DNA of 64,000 nt from Deuterostichococcus epilithicus (lineage: Eukaryota; Chlorophyta; Trebouxiophyceae; Prasiolales; Stichococcaceae), in NCBI GenBank assembly GCA_033439295.1, contig JAVTLE010000003.1, positions 806,001 to 870,000 on the forward strand, in the 5' to 3' direction. The notes under the pieces are model-generated. The model was not told where the DNA came from. It was given only the letters and a program-made list of their open reading frames with translations, and did not search any database. This document shows, one piece after another, positions 33,749-49,101 of this stretch. The position numbers were made by a program, and so were the translations under genes. The number at the start of each line of letters is the position of its first letter. The stretch's first letter is position 1.

Positions 33749-34746
33749 ATGGCTTGCCCTCGCAAAGCTCCAGCCCGTCTGCCCTCGTACGTCGCGATGA
33801 TGTTAGCATGCACCGCCGTGCTGTGTCAGCACACAACGCTGGCAGCCTCAGCAGATGATGCGCTGCCGCATCTGCAGGTAAGCGGTCCCGCACCCATTTC
33901 ATTTTTTGCTGAGTTCAACTGTCTTTACCCGATTCACTGGTGCTGCCATGGCAACCAGCAGCATCATCTCCTGCTGCAATGCTCTTATACCGAGCATGTA
34001 TTCCTGCTGTCCTGCAGCGGCAAGCACGCAGCCTGCTGGGTCCGAGACCGACACGGCCCGTGCCGACAACAGCTCCCACAAGAGCTCCGACGAAGGCACC
34101 GACACAGGTCCCAACAGCTGTGCCTACCAAGACGCCCACCAAGACGCCCACGGCTGCGCCAACTGCTGTGCCCACCAAGGCACCGACTGCCACCCCAACC
34201 AAGGCACCGACGGCAGCACCCACAGCAGCGCCGACAGCTGCTCCCACCGCGGTTCCCTCGGCCGCCCCGACAATCGCGCCGACGGCGGCACTCACAGCAG
34301 CGCCGACTGCAGCCCCTCCGCCACCGAATATGGCCGCCGTGCAGTCGCCGCCGCCGGGCCCGCCACTCGGCGCCAACTACTGCCGCAGCGACAGCGGCCT
34401 GGTGCTGTACAACGCGCCCAGCGTGCCGCTGACGACCTACAGCGCGGCGGTCAGCACCTGCGCCGCCGTGGGCCGCGCCCCCGCGTCCGTCGCAGTCGGC
34501 CGCCTGCTGGCCGCGGCAAATGCGGTGCTGCCCGCCAGCATTGAGGAGGCGATGGCGGACTGCGCCGTGATGGACGACAGCTACTTCTACCTTGCTGCCC
34601 CTGGCGGCGTCGCGTCTGACACGGACTACTGTGCCTATGCGCACGTCCAGCAGGCCGGCGCCTTGGCGGCCTACACTGCCAGCTTCTCGCTCGATGCGTT
34701 CGCATGCGGTTCCCGCGGCTTTGGCGCCCTGGTCGTGTGCGCTTGA
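33749..34746 (+). CDS. secreted Pro-Thr-repeat protein with a Cys-containing C-terminal domain
   Basis: Two exons, 33749-33877 and 34018-34746, join in phase 0 to give 285 residues. The N-terminus is a typical signal peptide (YVAMMLACTAVLCQ). Residues from about 57 to 135 are a run of x-x-P-T units (APTKAPTQVPTAVPT and so on), encoded by a 12-bp period, with an Ala-rich end and a short PPPPN/PPPG linker. The C-terminal 150 residues form a globular-looking domain with six cysteines (NYCRSD, STCAAV, ADCAVM, DYCAYA, FACGSR, VVCA), suggesting three disulphides. PT repeats of this kind occur in algal cell-wall and secreted glycoproteins and are expected to be O-glycosylated after Pro hydroxylation. 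The C-terminal domain was not recognised; a lectin-like or wall-binding role is only a guess. Confidence 0.8.
34075..34325 (+). repeat. 12-bp period coding repeat (x-x-P-T units)
   Basis: About twenty imperfect copies of a 12-bp unit such as GCNCCNACNAAG/GCN keep the frame and encode four-residue units. Third positions and the first two residues vary, so it is an older array under coding constraint. Confidence 0.8.
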
Positions 34747-35448
34747 ATCCGTTGTACCATTGTAGCGAGTTAGGAAAGGGCATGACCGCTATCCAGTTTC
34801 TGGTCACCAGCCGAGAAGAGGCTACGGAACTGGGGCGCCATGCCGGCGGTATCAGCATTGGACATCGTCAGCTCCATTGTTAGCAGTCAGTAGTCAATGT
34901 GCTGAGGGAAAAATGTCAATGATTTTTTGGATCGTGCTGCTTTCGTTCTCTGAGATCAATGATGCCGCTTGCCCTTCAAGGCGACGCAGTCTGCATTGTA
35001 CACCTTGTGCATTTGTTGGGGATATCATTTCATTGGTTGTTCGTAGTTTGACTGCAGCGAGTAACGATGAACGACTCGCAGAGACGCAATGCTTTGATTG
35101 GGGAGAAGAAGCCGGGCTTGTGCTGCGCAGCTTGTCAAACGGAGTGACGGCGGCGCACCGGAGTGGTCCAAGGTATTCTCGATCTCTGCACTTCTATCAG
35201 TAGGCCCGCGTCAACCTTGAATTGTGACGGAAATGTTGAAATTGGTAAGCAACAGGCCAACAGCGGAGCTCGCTGTTCTGCAACTGCAGATCCCACTGCA
35301 GATCCAGCAGATTCCCCCACGAGCTCTAGAGATCAATGAGGTTTGCTGACCAGGCGCCAGCGCGCCACAGAACACACCTTACAGCAGACTATTCTTGAAG
35401 GAAGCAGGCGGATACAGAGGGAAGNNGGGGCCTGGTTTGTGCCGCGCC
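34747..35448. other. intergenic stretch upstream of coproporphyrinogen oxidase
   Basis: Holds the 3' UTR of the PT-repeat gene and the CPOX promoter. An open frame at 34877-35203 (+) shows no motif. Two undetermined bases lie at 35425-35426. Confidence 0.35.
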
Positions 35449-38389
<2,941 letters not shown>

Positions 38390-39191
38390 CTGCCGCCCTG
38401 GCCAGGGTTCATGCGGACCAGCACTCAGCCGCCAGCCGCATCAGGTACTGGCCTGCCATTCACTTGCGCACATTGTGTCCGATGAAGAAAGACCTCTCAT
38501 GCCTCCTCACCTGACCGCGGTCCTGAGGTTTTGCCCAGGGGAGTGGTCCGGGTCCGGGTGAAATGACGTCTGACTCTTGCGCTGCTGTCCTGGCAGGTCG
38601 GCCGGTCTGACGCGAGTGGTCATTAAGCGCTTAATGTGCAACCGCTGCCTTCCGCGCCGTCTGCACGACAAAGGCGCACTCTGCGCAGGTTCCAGCCAAT
38701 CAGCTGTTCTTCTTGCTGAAAGTGCAAACAAAAGGCACTACACGAAGCACTGCTCGCAGTGCTCCATGCTTGACGTCTCTTTCAGCCCGTCCTCCAAATT
38801 GCAAGGCTCTCATCATCATCTCTGACAGGAGCGGCGTGGCATTAGCAGCAAGGCGCAGCCTGAAGGGACCAGGAACTGCGGCAATAGGCAGGCCTGCCAA
38901 TGTCGGTACACACAGAGTGTTGGGGTGCATGTCAGCAGTCTCGAGTGTGTGACGGTCGACACGCAAACTCAAAGTCGAATCCTGCTTCAGTGTTGTATCG
39001 ATCTGGTCAATGGCATCGGCAGTGGCTGGATCGAATCCTGCAAACCACAACTGCCGCTTCGTACTATACACACTGGGGATCAATTCAAGCTCAAGAGGCT
39101 GCGGCACCAAGATACGAAATCCTAGCTACTCTCAAAGTCAGTATATGTAGGCGTTCACGCTCTGCGCAGAGAGAGTGTCTCGTGGAGCGAG
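38390..39191. other. convergent intergenic stretch
   Basis: Between the CPOX stop and the bestrophin-like stop. A 136-codon minus-strand open frame (38700-39110) is present but has no motif. Otherwise nothing seen. Confidence 0.35.
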
Positions 39192-42100
39192 TCAGACCTG
39201 CTCGTTGGCCTCTTCTGCATGACCGTCCACGTTGCTGCCGGCCAGCAGCGGCTCTGTGGGGTCGCCCTCGGCGCCAGCGAGCCCCTGCCGCTTGGCGCGC
39301 CGCCGCCCAGGGCGCAGCTCAGGATCGCTCGGCATCATGCGCGGGTCCGCCTCCGAGGGAATCTCGAAATTTGGCAACACCGGCATGTCGTACAGCACCC
39401 CGGCCGCATTCTGCAGCAGCCGCTCATTGAAGATGTACTGCAATACAATGCGGAAACCCTGTCAGAAACCACTTGACACATTGGCATTGCAGGTCAGCAG
39501 CAGGTTCACGGGCAAGGGGTGGCATCGGATGTGAAACAGGGCAGGGGGCCATCTGTCGAAACTCTTTGATCATGCGCAGCTCTAGAGTGCACAGACATCT
39601 GCGGCCAGCTTCACAGCCGGCGCGGGCCACACCTGCAGCCGTGCAGTGGGCAGGTCGTTCGGCGAGTAGACGAAGGGGTCCTCCAGGTCCCTTGCCACCT
39701 GCAGCGCCAGCGCCAGGCCGCCTTCTCAGCTCGGAATCTGGGGTTTGGCGCGGCTGCTGACAGGCGGCGGTGCCCACTCCTGCGCCGTGCGCCACAGCTT
39801 CGCCGCTTGGCGCCGGTGCTTGCAGCAAATGGGGCGGGCGCGACTGTGTGGCAGATTCGGACGGCGAGAAATTGGCTGGATGTCCCTGCACGGGCCGTCC
39901 AAAGTTGAAGAAGCACCCAGGGTTGTAGGTTTCCCACCTCGTTGGTCGACCAGTAGGTGAGCACCGCGACGAATGTTAGCGCGGCAGCGGTGTACACATC
40001 CTTGACGAAGGCGACCACCAGGAAGGGCAGGCTGGCGGCGTACGCGACCAGGAACAGCGTCAGCAGCTGCGCCCAGGGGAAGGGGAACGGCGTGTCCGCC
40101 AGTATCCTGTGGCGCGCATGCAGGGTCAGGGTTGTGGCAGTGGGTATCAGGGCCTCTCGGGGGTTGCTCCATCGAAGCCTTTTCATCTGACGCTTGAGAA
40201 TTGGCCATCCTCGCCAATCTGGCGAGCATGTCGCACCAGGCCAGAGGGCAACCTGCGATGTCGTCGGCGCCTTGCTTGCAGTGACAGGGCTGCAGAACGC
40301 GGCAGCAGCTGACGGCGGCATGCTGCATGCAAGAGGCTGGTCGCACCTGCACTGCTCGAAGGCCATGTAGCCGTCGGCAAAGCGCGCCCAGACGTTGGCC
40401 AGCACCGGCGCGTCGATGGCCAGGCCGCCCGCATGGCGCCGCGCTGCCATGCTGGCATATATCCAGCCGAGCACAATGTTGACGCGCTCCCCTGCACCCG
40501 TCTTGTACACGCCTGCTCTCGCACATGCCGGGTGGTCAGCACAGAGTTGGGAGCAGCAAGCACAGGGCACGCCGCAAAGCTGGTTTCAGTGGTATCGGCT
40601 GCAGCGACCGGAAGCCCAGCGGTATCCTTGCCGCCTCGGGGACGCCCCTGGCGCATTGCAGCACATTGAGCACGGCCTCGCGCCATCGTTTCGAGCTGCT
40701 CCCCCCGCAGTTCGCAACCCACCAACCCAACCAGCGCGCAGCCTGGGCAGAACGACACACCTGAGCTGAGGTTCGTGGAGAACAGGCCGCCAACGTGCAC
40801 GGGGGGCGCCTTGCGCGGGTCCGAGCGCCGCGTCAGGTAGTCCAGCTCACTGCCCGTCACACCGCCCACGACCGCCATCGGCGTCGCCCTGCCGGGTGTC
40901 GAGCGGTGGCGTCAGCTTGGGTGCGCGCGCTGTGAGGCACTCATGGACACTGCAAAGTGCACCAGCCAGTCGTGGCGCACTCGACGCCAGCATCGGTCTG
41001 TGGCGCGGCGGGGGAGGGGGACCGGGGGGCTGGGGGGAAATCAGCCACCAAAGTAAGCACCGTAGGCTGCTGGTGGACCTGCTTGAGGAGCCAAGTCAAC
41101 GTCCGGCGTCGCAGCCTGTCTCGACCGACTGCGTGTGCACACGCCGTGATGTGGTGTAGTGTAGGGACGCGCATCAATGCGTGGCTGGCGCAGGCTGGAC
41201 TCACTCATTGAACGCGGACCGGGCCGGGGTGCTGGCGCGGATGAAGAAAAGGTCGTACAGCGGGTTGCGGGGGTACACCTGCGGGTCCAGGTACTTTGCA
41301 TCCTGCGCAGCATGGCAGGCGCGCCGACCTGTCAGGACCATGGCTGAACCAACACCCCGCCGGCGCCGGCGGCGTCCCAGCGGGGCCATGCAGGGCGCCG
41401 GACGCTGGCCACGCCGCACCCCACGGCCACGGTCCGGCGCCAGCTGTCCGCCACCGCGCCCTTCCGCATGCAGCACAGCGGCAAAGCAGGCGTCCCAGTG
41501 TGGAGAGGTAGCTGTGTAGATCGGGATCACATTGGGCGGCGGCGGGGCGGCGAGGGCGTGCTCAGTGAGGTTGTCCAGGTCCCAGTCGCCGCGCAGGTGC
41601 TGCATCGCCAGGCCGTGCAGCAGGCTGGTGGCGTGCACCAGGCCACGCTGGAAGGCGTCCGCGTCCTTGCGCCAGGCGTCGCCCGCGTCGCGCGGTGGCG
41701 TGTGCTCGTCGAACGACAGCGCCTGCGCAGGAATCGTGTCTGGATGTTTGCTGCCCTGTGCCCCGTGCCGGTGCGTGGCCCCGCATGCTTGCTGTCCGTC
41801 GGCGCCTTGCAGAGCAGGTGCAGGTGCAGTGCTTGCAAGTCCGAGGTTTCGGCAAGACATGAGGTGTGTCTGCAGGGGTCGCACCTGTGCGCAGGCGTCG
41901 GCCCACCGCGCCGTCATGGTCTGGCTGCCGTCCCGGCCGGCAATGTACCTCTCGTGCGCCCACTGCGCCCTGCCGCCAGTAGTCCGAGAGTCAGCCAGCG
42001 CTGCCTGGCGATCGTTTCCTTTCCTTCGGGCGCAGTGCGTGCACAGCAAACAGGCGCCGCACCTGAAGACGACGATGAACCCGACGATGGTGCCGAACAT

Positions 42101-42274
42101 CTGGTAGGGGAACGGCGACAGCCATATGGACCGCACCCACTCGTCCCTGAACAACGTCAGGTACACCGCGAGGGCGGTGCTGACGAGCGCCGCGGGGCAG
42201 GACCGTGGGATGGCGCTGCCATAGACGCGGAATAGCAGGCCGAGGCCCCAGCCGCGCTTTGTGTACGTAATCAT
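39192..42274 (-). CDS. bestrophin-like anion channel
   Basis: Membrane channel of the bestrophin (RFP-TM) family, which conducts chloride or bicarbonate; algal and plant members sit in thylakoid or other membranes. ATG 42274 opens MITYTKRGWGLGLLFRVYGS, then PAALVSTALAVYLTLF and PYQMFGTIVGFIVVFR (first membrane segments, about 42200-42060). AQWAHERYIAGRDGSQTMTA (about 41970-41910) matches the family's NxAYxRYxEGR block. Later exons give QALSFDEHTPPRDAGDAWRK, GERVNIVLGWIYASM and VLANVWARFADGYMAFEQC (about 40490-40350), and FPFPWAQLLTLFLVAYAASL with VYTAAALTFVAVLTYWSTNE (about 40090-39940). DPFVYSPNDLP (about 39680-39650) is the bestrophin acidic motif lining the neck region. The last exon (YIFNERLLQNAAGVLYDMPV) has a charged hydrophilic tail ending in TGA at 39192-39194. 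A few internal junctions are approximate. Confidence 0.82.
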
Positions 42275-43110
42275 TGAGAGGGCTGTTCTCGAGCCAGGAG
42301 TGTGGCCTTGCGATCAAGTTTACAAGTGTGAAGCACACGACGCGAAGAGCGCTGCCACCAAGAGTCAGGAGCACCAGCACTCGGACCACGAGGGCTGCAA
42401 CGAAAATGATCGCACCAGTGCTTCCTTATTGAAATGAACAGTGTCTGCAAGTAGATCAACAGATTCGCCGTGCTGACCAAACCTGGATCAGCTTGAGTGT
42501 GCGGAGCTGTAGGATCAAGGAAACAATCGGAGGCAAACAGGACCTGTGCGTTTCAGGGACATTCAAACTCTTCCATCTCAAGGATACAGGCTGTGACATG
42601 CCTCTCCGGAAACAGACCCACGTTTCTCTGCTCGTGCTCGGAAGTGGCCCTGCTGGTATTACGTGAACTTGTTTGGTCGTACACTCGGTACAATTGCTGG
42701 ATCGGTGCCAAGGCACTGCCATATTACTCGCTGGAACGTTGGCCAGTGAATCTGCGGGCGTCATCATAAATGATTGGCTTCGACACCTAGCGTATCGCTT
42801 TTGTCATACAGCATTGCAGGCGCGCACAAAAGACATGGCTGGCAATTCGACCAGGCGGCGGTGCTGGCAGGTACTGACTATAGAAATGCACGCAAGGAAT
42901 GATTCGCATGTGTCGGCAAAACCTCATCAATTTGCGTGCATTTCCTGTCCACGGTCCCAAACTATGCAAGCAGGACTCGTCACTTCTATGTCGCTGGACC
43001 GCGCGTCGTCCGATGCTTGGATGAATCATCAATCCCTCCACGGCGCGTACCCGTCAAAAATCACTTGCTGTCAACCGGTAAGTCACCTCTCATGTCCTGT
43101 CCCTCTGGTG
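42275..43110. other. intergenic stretch, upstream of the channel and downstream of ACS
   Basis: Both neighbours are on the minus strand, so this holds the channel's promoter and the ACS 3' UTR. No supported gene, repeat or RNA seen. Confidence 0.4.
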
Positions 43111-46100
43111 TCAATTCTTCTGTGGCCGCTCCTTGATGATCTGGTCCACCACTGACGGGTCCGCAAGCGAGGAGGTGTCCCTGGGTCAGACACAAGCCAA
43201 TCCGCCAGTCATGCACGCGAAGATTGTCGCGTCTCTGTGCATCTCGACACTTCCGACATGACAATTAAGAGCACAGAAAACACCGCCGTCTGGTTGGCAG
43301 AAACTGCTGCCCTTAACAGAGTGAAATGCGCAAGTGGATGACACCCACGCACCCCAGCTCATCGTCCTTGCCGTCGGCGACTTTCCGCAAGATGCGCCGC
43401 ATGATCTTGCCCGACCGCGTTTTCGGCAGGCCCGGCGCCCAGTGAATGACCTCGGGCACCGCGAATGCACCTGCACATGCAGGACTGCTAGTAGTGACAG
43501 AAGCCTTCATCTTCTGTGGTGATGACATCGAGGCTGAACTTGCTTTGCGTTGCAAAAACCTGTAGACGCACGCCGCATCAGAGGCACAACCCCTCCACAG
43601 CGGTAGCGGGCGCACATGTCGGTGCATCTGCACACAGGGCGACGGCTGATGCACCCAGGCTGTGTCGAAAGTCACGCCGGACAACTGAGCCTCGGCCCGG
43701 CGCTGCGTCCCGGGACCGCGAGGGACTGCACGGGCACTCACCGATCTGAGAGCGCACGTGCGCAATGAGCGCCTTTTTGATGGCGGCCTTGTCGCCGGCT
43801 TTCTGTGCTTCGTCGCTCAGCGTCACGAACGCGTAGATGGCCTGCCCCTTCACCTCGTGGTCGATCCTGTGGGGCGGGCGCACAACTGGTGACACAGGCA
43901 GACTCAGGTCTGTCCGTTCAGAGCTGGTGGGTATGGCCTATCAGCTCTGATCTGTCAGCGAACGTCAGCTCAGTGCAGCTGCACAATGGTGGATGTGCTC
44001 TGCTTGAGCACGACACAAAGGGAGTGATAAATGTAAGAGCCAGGGAAGCGTGCGCAGTTGCTGTGATAGGAACTCACCCGATGACGGCGGCCTCGGAACA
44101 GGCGGGGTGCGCCGTCAGCGTGTTCTCCACCTCGGCAGTGCCAATACGGTGCCCTGCAAAGCAGCAGCCGCTGGCTTGACTTCTTCACAACAGCCAGCAC
44201 GCGAGAACGGTTGGATGCCAGCACGATAGACCGGTGTCCCCATGCACAGGCTCGCATTGGGCATCGGGTGGGCGTCAGGCACATGAGCACCCATGCGGAC
44301 ACGCGACCCACCAGAGACATTGATGACCTGAAACAGGCGAAATCACATAAAATCAGCTCGGGGCTCAAGAGAACAGGTGGAGGGCAGCATCGTGCATGCG
44401 TGGCGCGATAGGGCAGACTTTGTTCCTGAAGGGCAGGGTCGAACTGCTTGGACAGACAGTTGCAAACAGCAGCACGGGCTCACATCATCGACGCGGCCCG
44501 TGATCCAGATGTAGCCTTCGGCGTCACGCCGTGCGCCATCGCCAGCGAAGTAGTAGCCCTGGCGTCGCAGGCACGAGCAAATGAGGCTGGGCACGAGGAC
44601 GGCACCGTCGCCGCAAAGCGGCAGCATGCTCACAAACACAGAACTCATCAATTTCTGCCTCGCAGTCGCTGGCAGGGGGATGGCAGCAGTCCTTGTAATG
44701 CTCAGCGCAGAGCTGGCTGTCTGGAGCCGCACCATCATCCGGATCTGACAACAGAGATTTCTTGGCAGGGCACTGGCCACCACTACCGAAAACACCTTGA
44801 AGGGCTCGAAGTAGGTGCTCTCGAAGCGGTCGTGGTTCTGGTACAAGTCGCGCATCATGGACGGCCAGGCGCCCTTTAGCGCCAGGATGCCCTCCGCGGC
44901 GCCGGAAATCTCCTCTCCCTTTTCCGTCAGCAGCACCGGCTGCACGCCGAAGAAGGGCAGCGTCGCGCAGCCCGGTTTGGTCGGCCACGCGCCTGCGGCG
45001 GCAAGGGGGTGGACTCGCACATGAGCCTGGTGGCACTGTTGTCTTATTCGCTGGCTTGCAGCCGGGCATGCGAGAGGTGCAGCGTTGGTGAGTGGGAGTG
45101 TTCGGAAAATTTGCACAGCAGTAGGCTCACGCAGGTACCTAACGACAAGGACAGGGAAGCAAGGGTGCACACACCCGCCATGGGGCTGATCAAGATGGAG
45201 CCCGTCTCCGTCTGCCACCAGGTGTCTGCAGATTGCAGCAGCTGATGCGTGTCATTAATTGAACGGGATCGCCAAAGATGCAAACACCACATGCTGTCGA
45301 GGATGCCAGGCACAGCAGGCCCATGTCTTGGTGACACTGTTGCAGTTGCAACACGGAATGTTTGCAAGGCAACCCGGGGGGGCATACCGACGANNNNGCN
45401 GNGGCCCTCACCCACGACCTGGTCGAACCATTTCCAAGCCGTGTCACCTGCGCCCCATACGCAACGAAGTCTGAGACACACACGCTCTCCATATCGACCG
45501 GCCCAGCCGTACTGTAAAAGGGAGCCCTACGATGATGCCGTTGAGCGTCAGAAGTGCGGCAGCCCCGTCACACCCCTGGACTTGAGAGTGTCAGACAGCC
45601 GCAGCAATTGGGGCTAGGCGAGCAAAGGAGGTCAAGAGGGCTGATTTGACACAGCTGAGGCTGGTGTCCCGCACCAATGGGCTCGCCGACGGTGCCGAGC
45701 ACACGCAGAGAGGATCGGTCGTGCCGCTTGACCGGCTCGTCGCCGTGCTGCATCAGCGCCCGGATCAGCGTCGGCGCTGTGTAGAAGACCCGCACCTGCA
45801 ACAGCACAGCAGCGAACAGTGAGTTCGGAGGCAGCCCCTGCCGAAACATGGCAACGGACTGCAGCATGTCTGTGCCTCTGCAGTCTGGTTTTGGCTGCAG
45901 GGACCAACAGCAGTCAGGCTGCAGTGATCCCTCAGCATGCCGTAGCTTCCGAGACAGGACGCGCACCCTGTAGCGCTCGATGACCTGCCACACTCGGTCG
46001 ATGGTTGGGAACGTCGGCGTGCTGCCAAACAGCACCTGCGGCAGAAATACCCCATTACATGTCCTTTTGAGTACAGTTCGAGAATGGCCGTCACAATGTA

Positions 46101-49100
46101 TCCAGAACTCCCAGTGGCGCTGCCAATGCAGCTGACGGGGTCGCCTTGTGGAAGCAAAGGGCTCCAAGTTGTGATGCGGCACACCTGTGTGGCGCCTGCC
46201 AGCAGCGGCCCGTACGCCAGGTAGGTGTGGCCCGTCACCCAGCCGCAGTCGGCCGTACACCAGAAAACGTCGCCCGGCTGTGGCAAACGGGACTTCAGTT
46301 CCAGAATGAAGCAGCGTAACAGCGGATGGTGTAACGAGCAGTTGGTGGTAAGAGTCAGGCATCTGGTTTCGTTGACTCTCAAAGGTGCAGCGCAAGAAGC
46401 AGGGTGGCAGAGGCACTGAAGGGGCAGCCATATGCAAGGGGGAGCCAGCCAGCAGGGGTGCCTCACCTGCATGTCGAAGATGTACCGGGAGCTGACCAGT
46501 GCCTGCACCATGTAGCCGCCTGCACAAATATGCGCATTCACCACTGACTACCGCTGGTATAAGACCACTACGTCTCGAGGCCAGCCCTGCAATATTCTGT
46601 GAAAGCGGCATTCCAACATCGCTTGTGTCGACCAGTAGAGTCGTGTGCACAGGCGAGGCTCACCTGTGGTGTGCATGACGCCCTTTGGCTTGCCAGTCGA
46701 CCCAGATGTGTACCTGCGCACGTTCCGATGGAAAAGTAAGTCGGCAACAGTCCAGCAAGCAAGACGGCGCATTGCGGGTTTGCTTATGCAGCTTATCACG
46801 CATGCACCCTGCAGCATCTTCCTCCTGCGCCAAGGTTGGGCCACAACGGCTGAGAGTCGTCAACAGGGGCGCTCACAGCAGGAAGAGCGGGTCCTCGGCG
46901 TCGACCCACTCCGGCGGGCACTCGTTGGACTGCTTGCGCACTTCCTCCTGCCACCATGCGTCCCTGCAGAAAGAACCTTCATCTTACCAGGCGAGTCGCA
47001 CTTTGCGGTGCGCAGACATTGCACATGCTGGGTTTGCACAGCGACCTCTGGCAGATCTTCTGTGCCTCGTGTCTCATGCGCTGGCACGTGCTTCTCATCA
47101 GCGCCGCCTGCAGAAGCATGCTGGGAGTAAGGTTTCCACCTGCCAGCAGTCCAGGCCGTAGCCGCCGCCGGCACCGCCGTCTTCTCGAACACCAGGCACG
47201 ATTTGACCTGCGCTCGGCGAGTGCAGGGCAGCGTATGTCAGCGAATGCTGGCACTGAACGCAGGTTTGCGGTCGTGCATCCGGTGCACACAAACGATGCA
47301 CAGGACGGCCACAGCTCCAGCGCTCAAACAGCGCCGCGCATGTGTGGCGCCGCGCGCCCGGCACCTTGTGGCCGCCCTTTTCGGCGAGCTTCAGTGCGTC
47401 GTCCACGATGGCCTTCAGGCCCATGGACTTGGGGCCACGCCACACGCCCGTGGCCGTGATCACCACCTTGGCCCTGCGAGCATGCAGCAGGGAGGGTTGC
47501 AGGTGCACTCACCGAAGCCAGGCGGCTTGACGCGCACTGCGTGTTGTGCTGCACGGAGGGTGGATCACAACTCGACAGCAAGCGGTGGCGATCCCGGACG
47601 TCAGGCGGTGCAGTGCTTCTGTGCAAGACTCCAGGAGAGCAACACGGGGGCAGGGTATCGAGGTGGCTGCCGACGGCACGGCACGCACTTGCAGTCCGCC
47701 AGCCGCTGGCTGAGCGCCTCGGCGCTGAAGCCGGCAAACACGACGGTGTGCATTGCGCCGATGCGCGCGCACGCCAGCATCGCGATGGGCAGCTCGCAGA
47801 TCATGGGCAGGTAGATGCCGACCGCGTCGCCCTTGCGCACGCCCTGGCTCTTCAGCCAGTTGGCCTGGCAGCAGGGCAGGGTGCTCGCATCAGACACCTC
47901 GCTCCGATCGAACTCTGCACCGAGTCAGTGGCTGCGGGATGCGCCACAACGTCGACATGCGCACGATTCTTCTGCGGTTTGCTCAGCAACCGCGCCGAGC
48001 CGCCTGTGCGTGCATCATACAGGCGACCTGAACAGCCGCGGACACCATGTCGCGGCATGACGGCAAGCCACATCCGGCAGGCTGCCTGTGCAAACCTTCC
48101 CGTGTACGGCTTGTAGCTTAGCCTGGCCAGCGGCAGACAGATGCAGAGGCGCACCAGGCGGCATGTCTCGTCCAGGACCTCGCGGTAGGACATTGTGCGG
48201 GCGCGGAAGACGGGCGCGCCGTTGCCCTCCCACAGGAAGCAGGCCTGGTTGCCGCGGCCCGCCTCCACCCACCGGTCCAGGCAGTTGTATGCGCTGCATG
48301 CACGGTTCTTGTTGAAGTAATGACGTTCATGTACTGGAATACTGCGCTGCATGCAGCGCGGGTTCCAGCCTCAGCCCATCGGCGCAAACGGCTCACAACA
48401 GAGGCGACACGCCCAGTCGAAACATCTCAGCTGGTGCGGAACATGGCATGAGTGTTCTGTGCATGCGAGTCGCGGGCAAGGCTGTGGTTGGCGGAACCCA
48501 CATGTTGGTCTTGCCGCCCCGGAAGAACTCCACAAACACGCGCCCCTTGCCCATGTCGAAGTTGTACTGGTAGTGGTTCGGCACCCACTTCTTGTGCCAG
48601 TACAGCTCCTCTGCCATCTGCAGGAAGGCTCTCAACTGTCAAGCCGGTCATACATCGTTTTACTTGGTGCAAAGTCAAGCCTCTGACGAGTGCACTGATT
48701 GCGGGTTAAAGCTTGCAAGTGGGTGAGCTCGCACGAGCACCCTGTCACTGCTACAGCGATAGACAAGCACACAGCGCAAGCGCAGACAGCGCCACGGCCA
48801 GCGCGGTGCGCATGGCAGCACGGCGCCGCGCCCCACCTTGGCCCAGAAGTCTGCAGGCGAAGCGATGCTCCACTTGTACAGCCGCTCGTACTCGGCGCGC
48901 CCGCCTGGCATCACCGGCGTGCGGCCCATGTCCGCCTGCACGGAGGGACAGGACCGGCTATGCAGCAGTTTCATCATCAGTGGCGCGGACGGATGGCGGC
49001 CACACGTTGAAACGCTGCTGCTCACAGTGCCCCGTGAGCTTTTGCATCTGTGCAAGGCTTATCCTCACCTGAATGGGAGAGGTCGCAGAGGTAGGCTGCA

Positions 49101-49101
49101 T
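43111..49101 (-). CDS. ACS: acetyl-CoA synthetase (AMP-forming)
   Basis: Makes acetyl-CoA from acetate, ATP and CoA. Minus-strand exons cover the family: [16 protein letters not shown] and [20 protein letters not shown] (about 49070-48840), [20 protein letters not shown] (about 48600), [20 protein letters not shown] (about 48280), [20 protein letters not shown] and [18 protein letters not shown] (about 47840-47700), [13 protein letters not shown] (about 47460), [15 protein letters not shown] (A3 motif, about 46700), [20 protein letters not shown] (about 46270), [20 protein letters not shown] (about 45780), [18 protein letters not shown] (about 45220), [20 protein letters not shown] (about 44540), and [15 protein letters not shown] with the regulatory acetyl-lysine. 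The last exon gives [16 protein letters not shown], then TGA at 43111-43113. ATG 49101 gives an N-terminal exon that joins ADMGR in phase. Undetermined bases at 45394-45402 fall at the end of the VVGEG exon. More than fifteen exons. Confidence 0.92.
45394..45402. other. undetermined bases within ACS
   Basis: Six N in nine positions (45394-45397, 45400, 45402), at the exon end that encodes the VVGEG motif. Other N occur at 2219 and 35425-35426. Confidence 0.95.

Noticed and set aside
33915-34644. Long minus-strand frames rich in Val-Gly-Ala or Arg-Cys across the PT-repeat gene
   Set aside because: They are read-through of the 12-bp repeat on the opposite strand. The plus frame has a signal peptide, an in-phase intron and a Cys domain.
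34877-35203. 108-codon plus-strand frame upstream of CPOX
   Set aside because: No motif, and ordinary AT-richer spacer composition; probably chance.
39024-39046. ggatcgaatcc, resembling a tRNA B box
   Set aside because: No matching A box, anticodon arm or acceptor stem could be laid out around it.
38700-39110. 136-codon minus-strand frame between two convergent genes
   Set aside because: It has a plausible composition but no motif, and lies where only 3' UTRs are expected. The evidence is too weak to call a gene.
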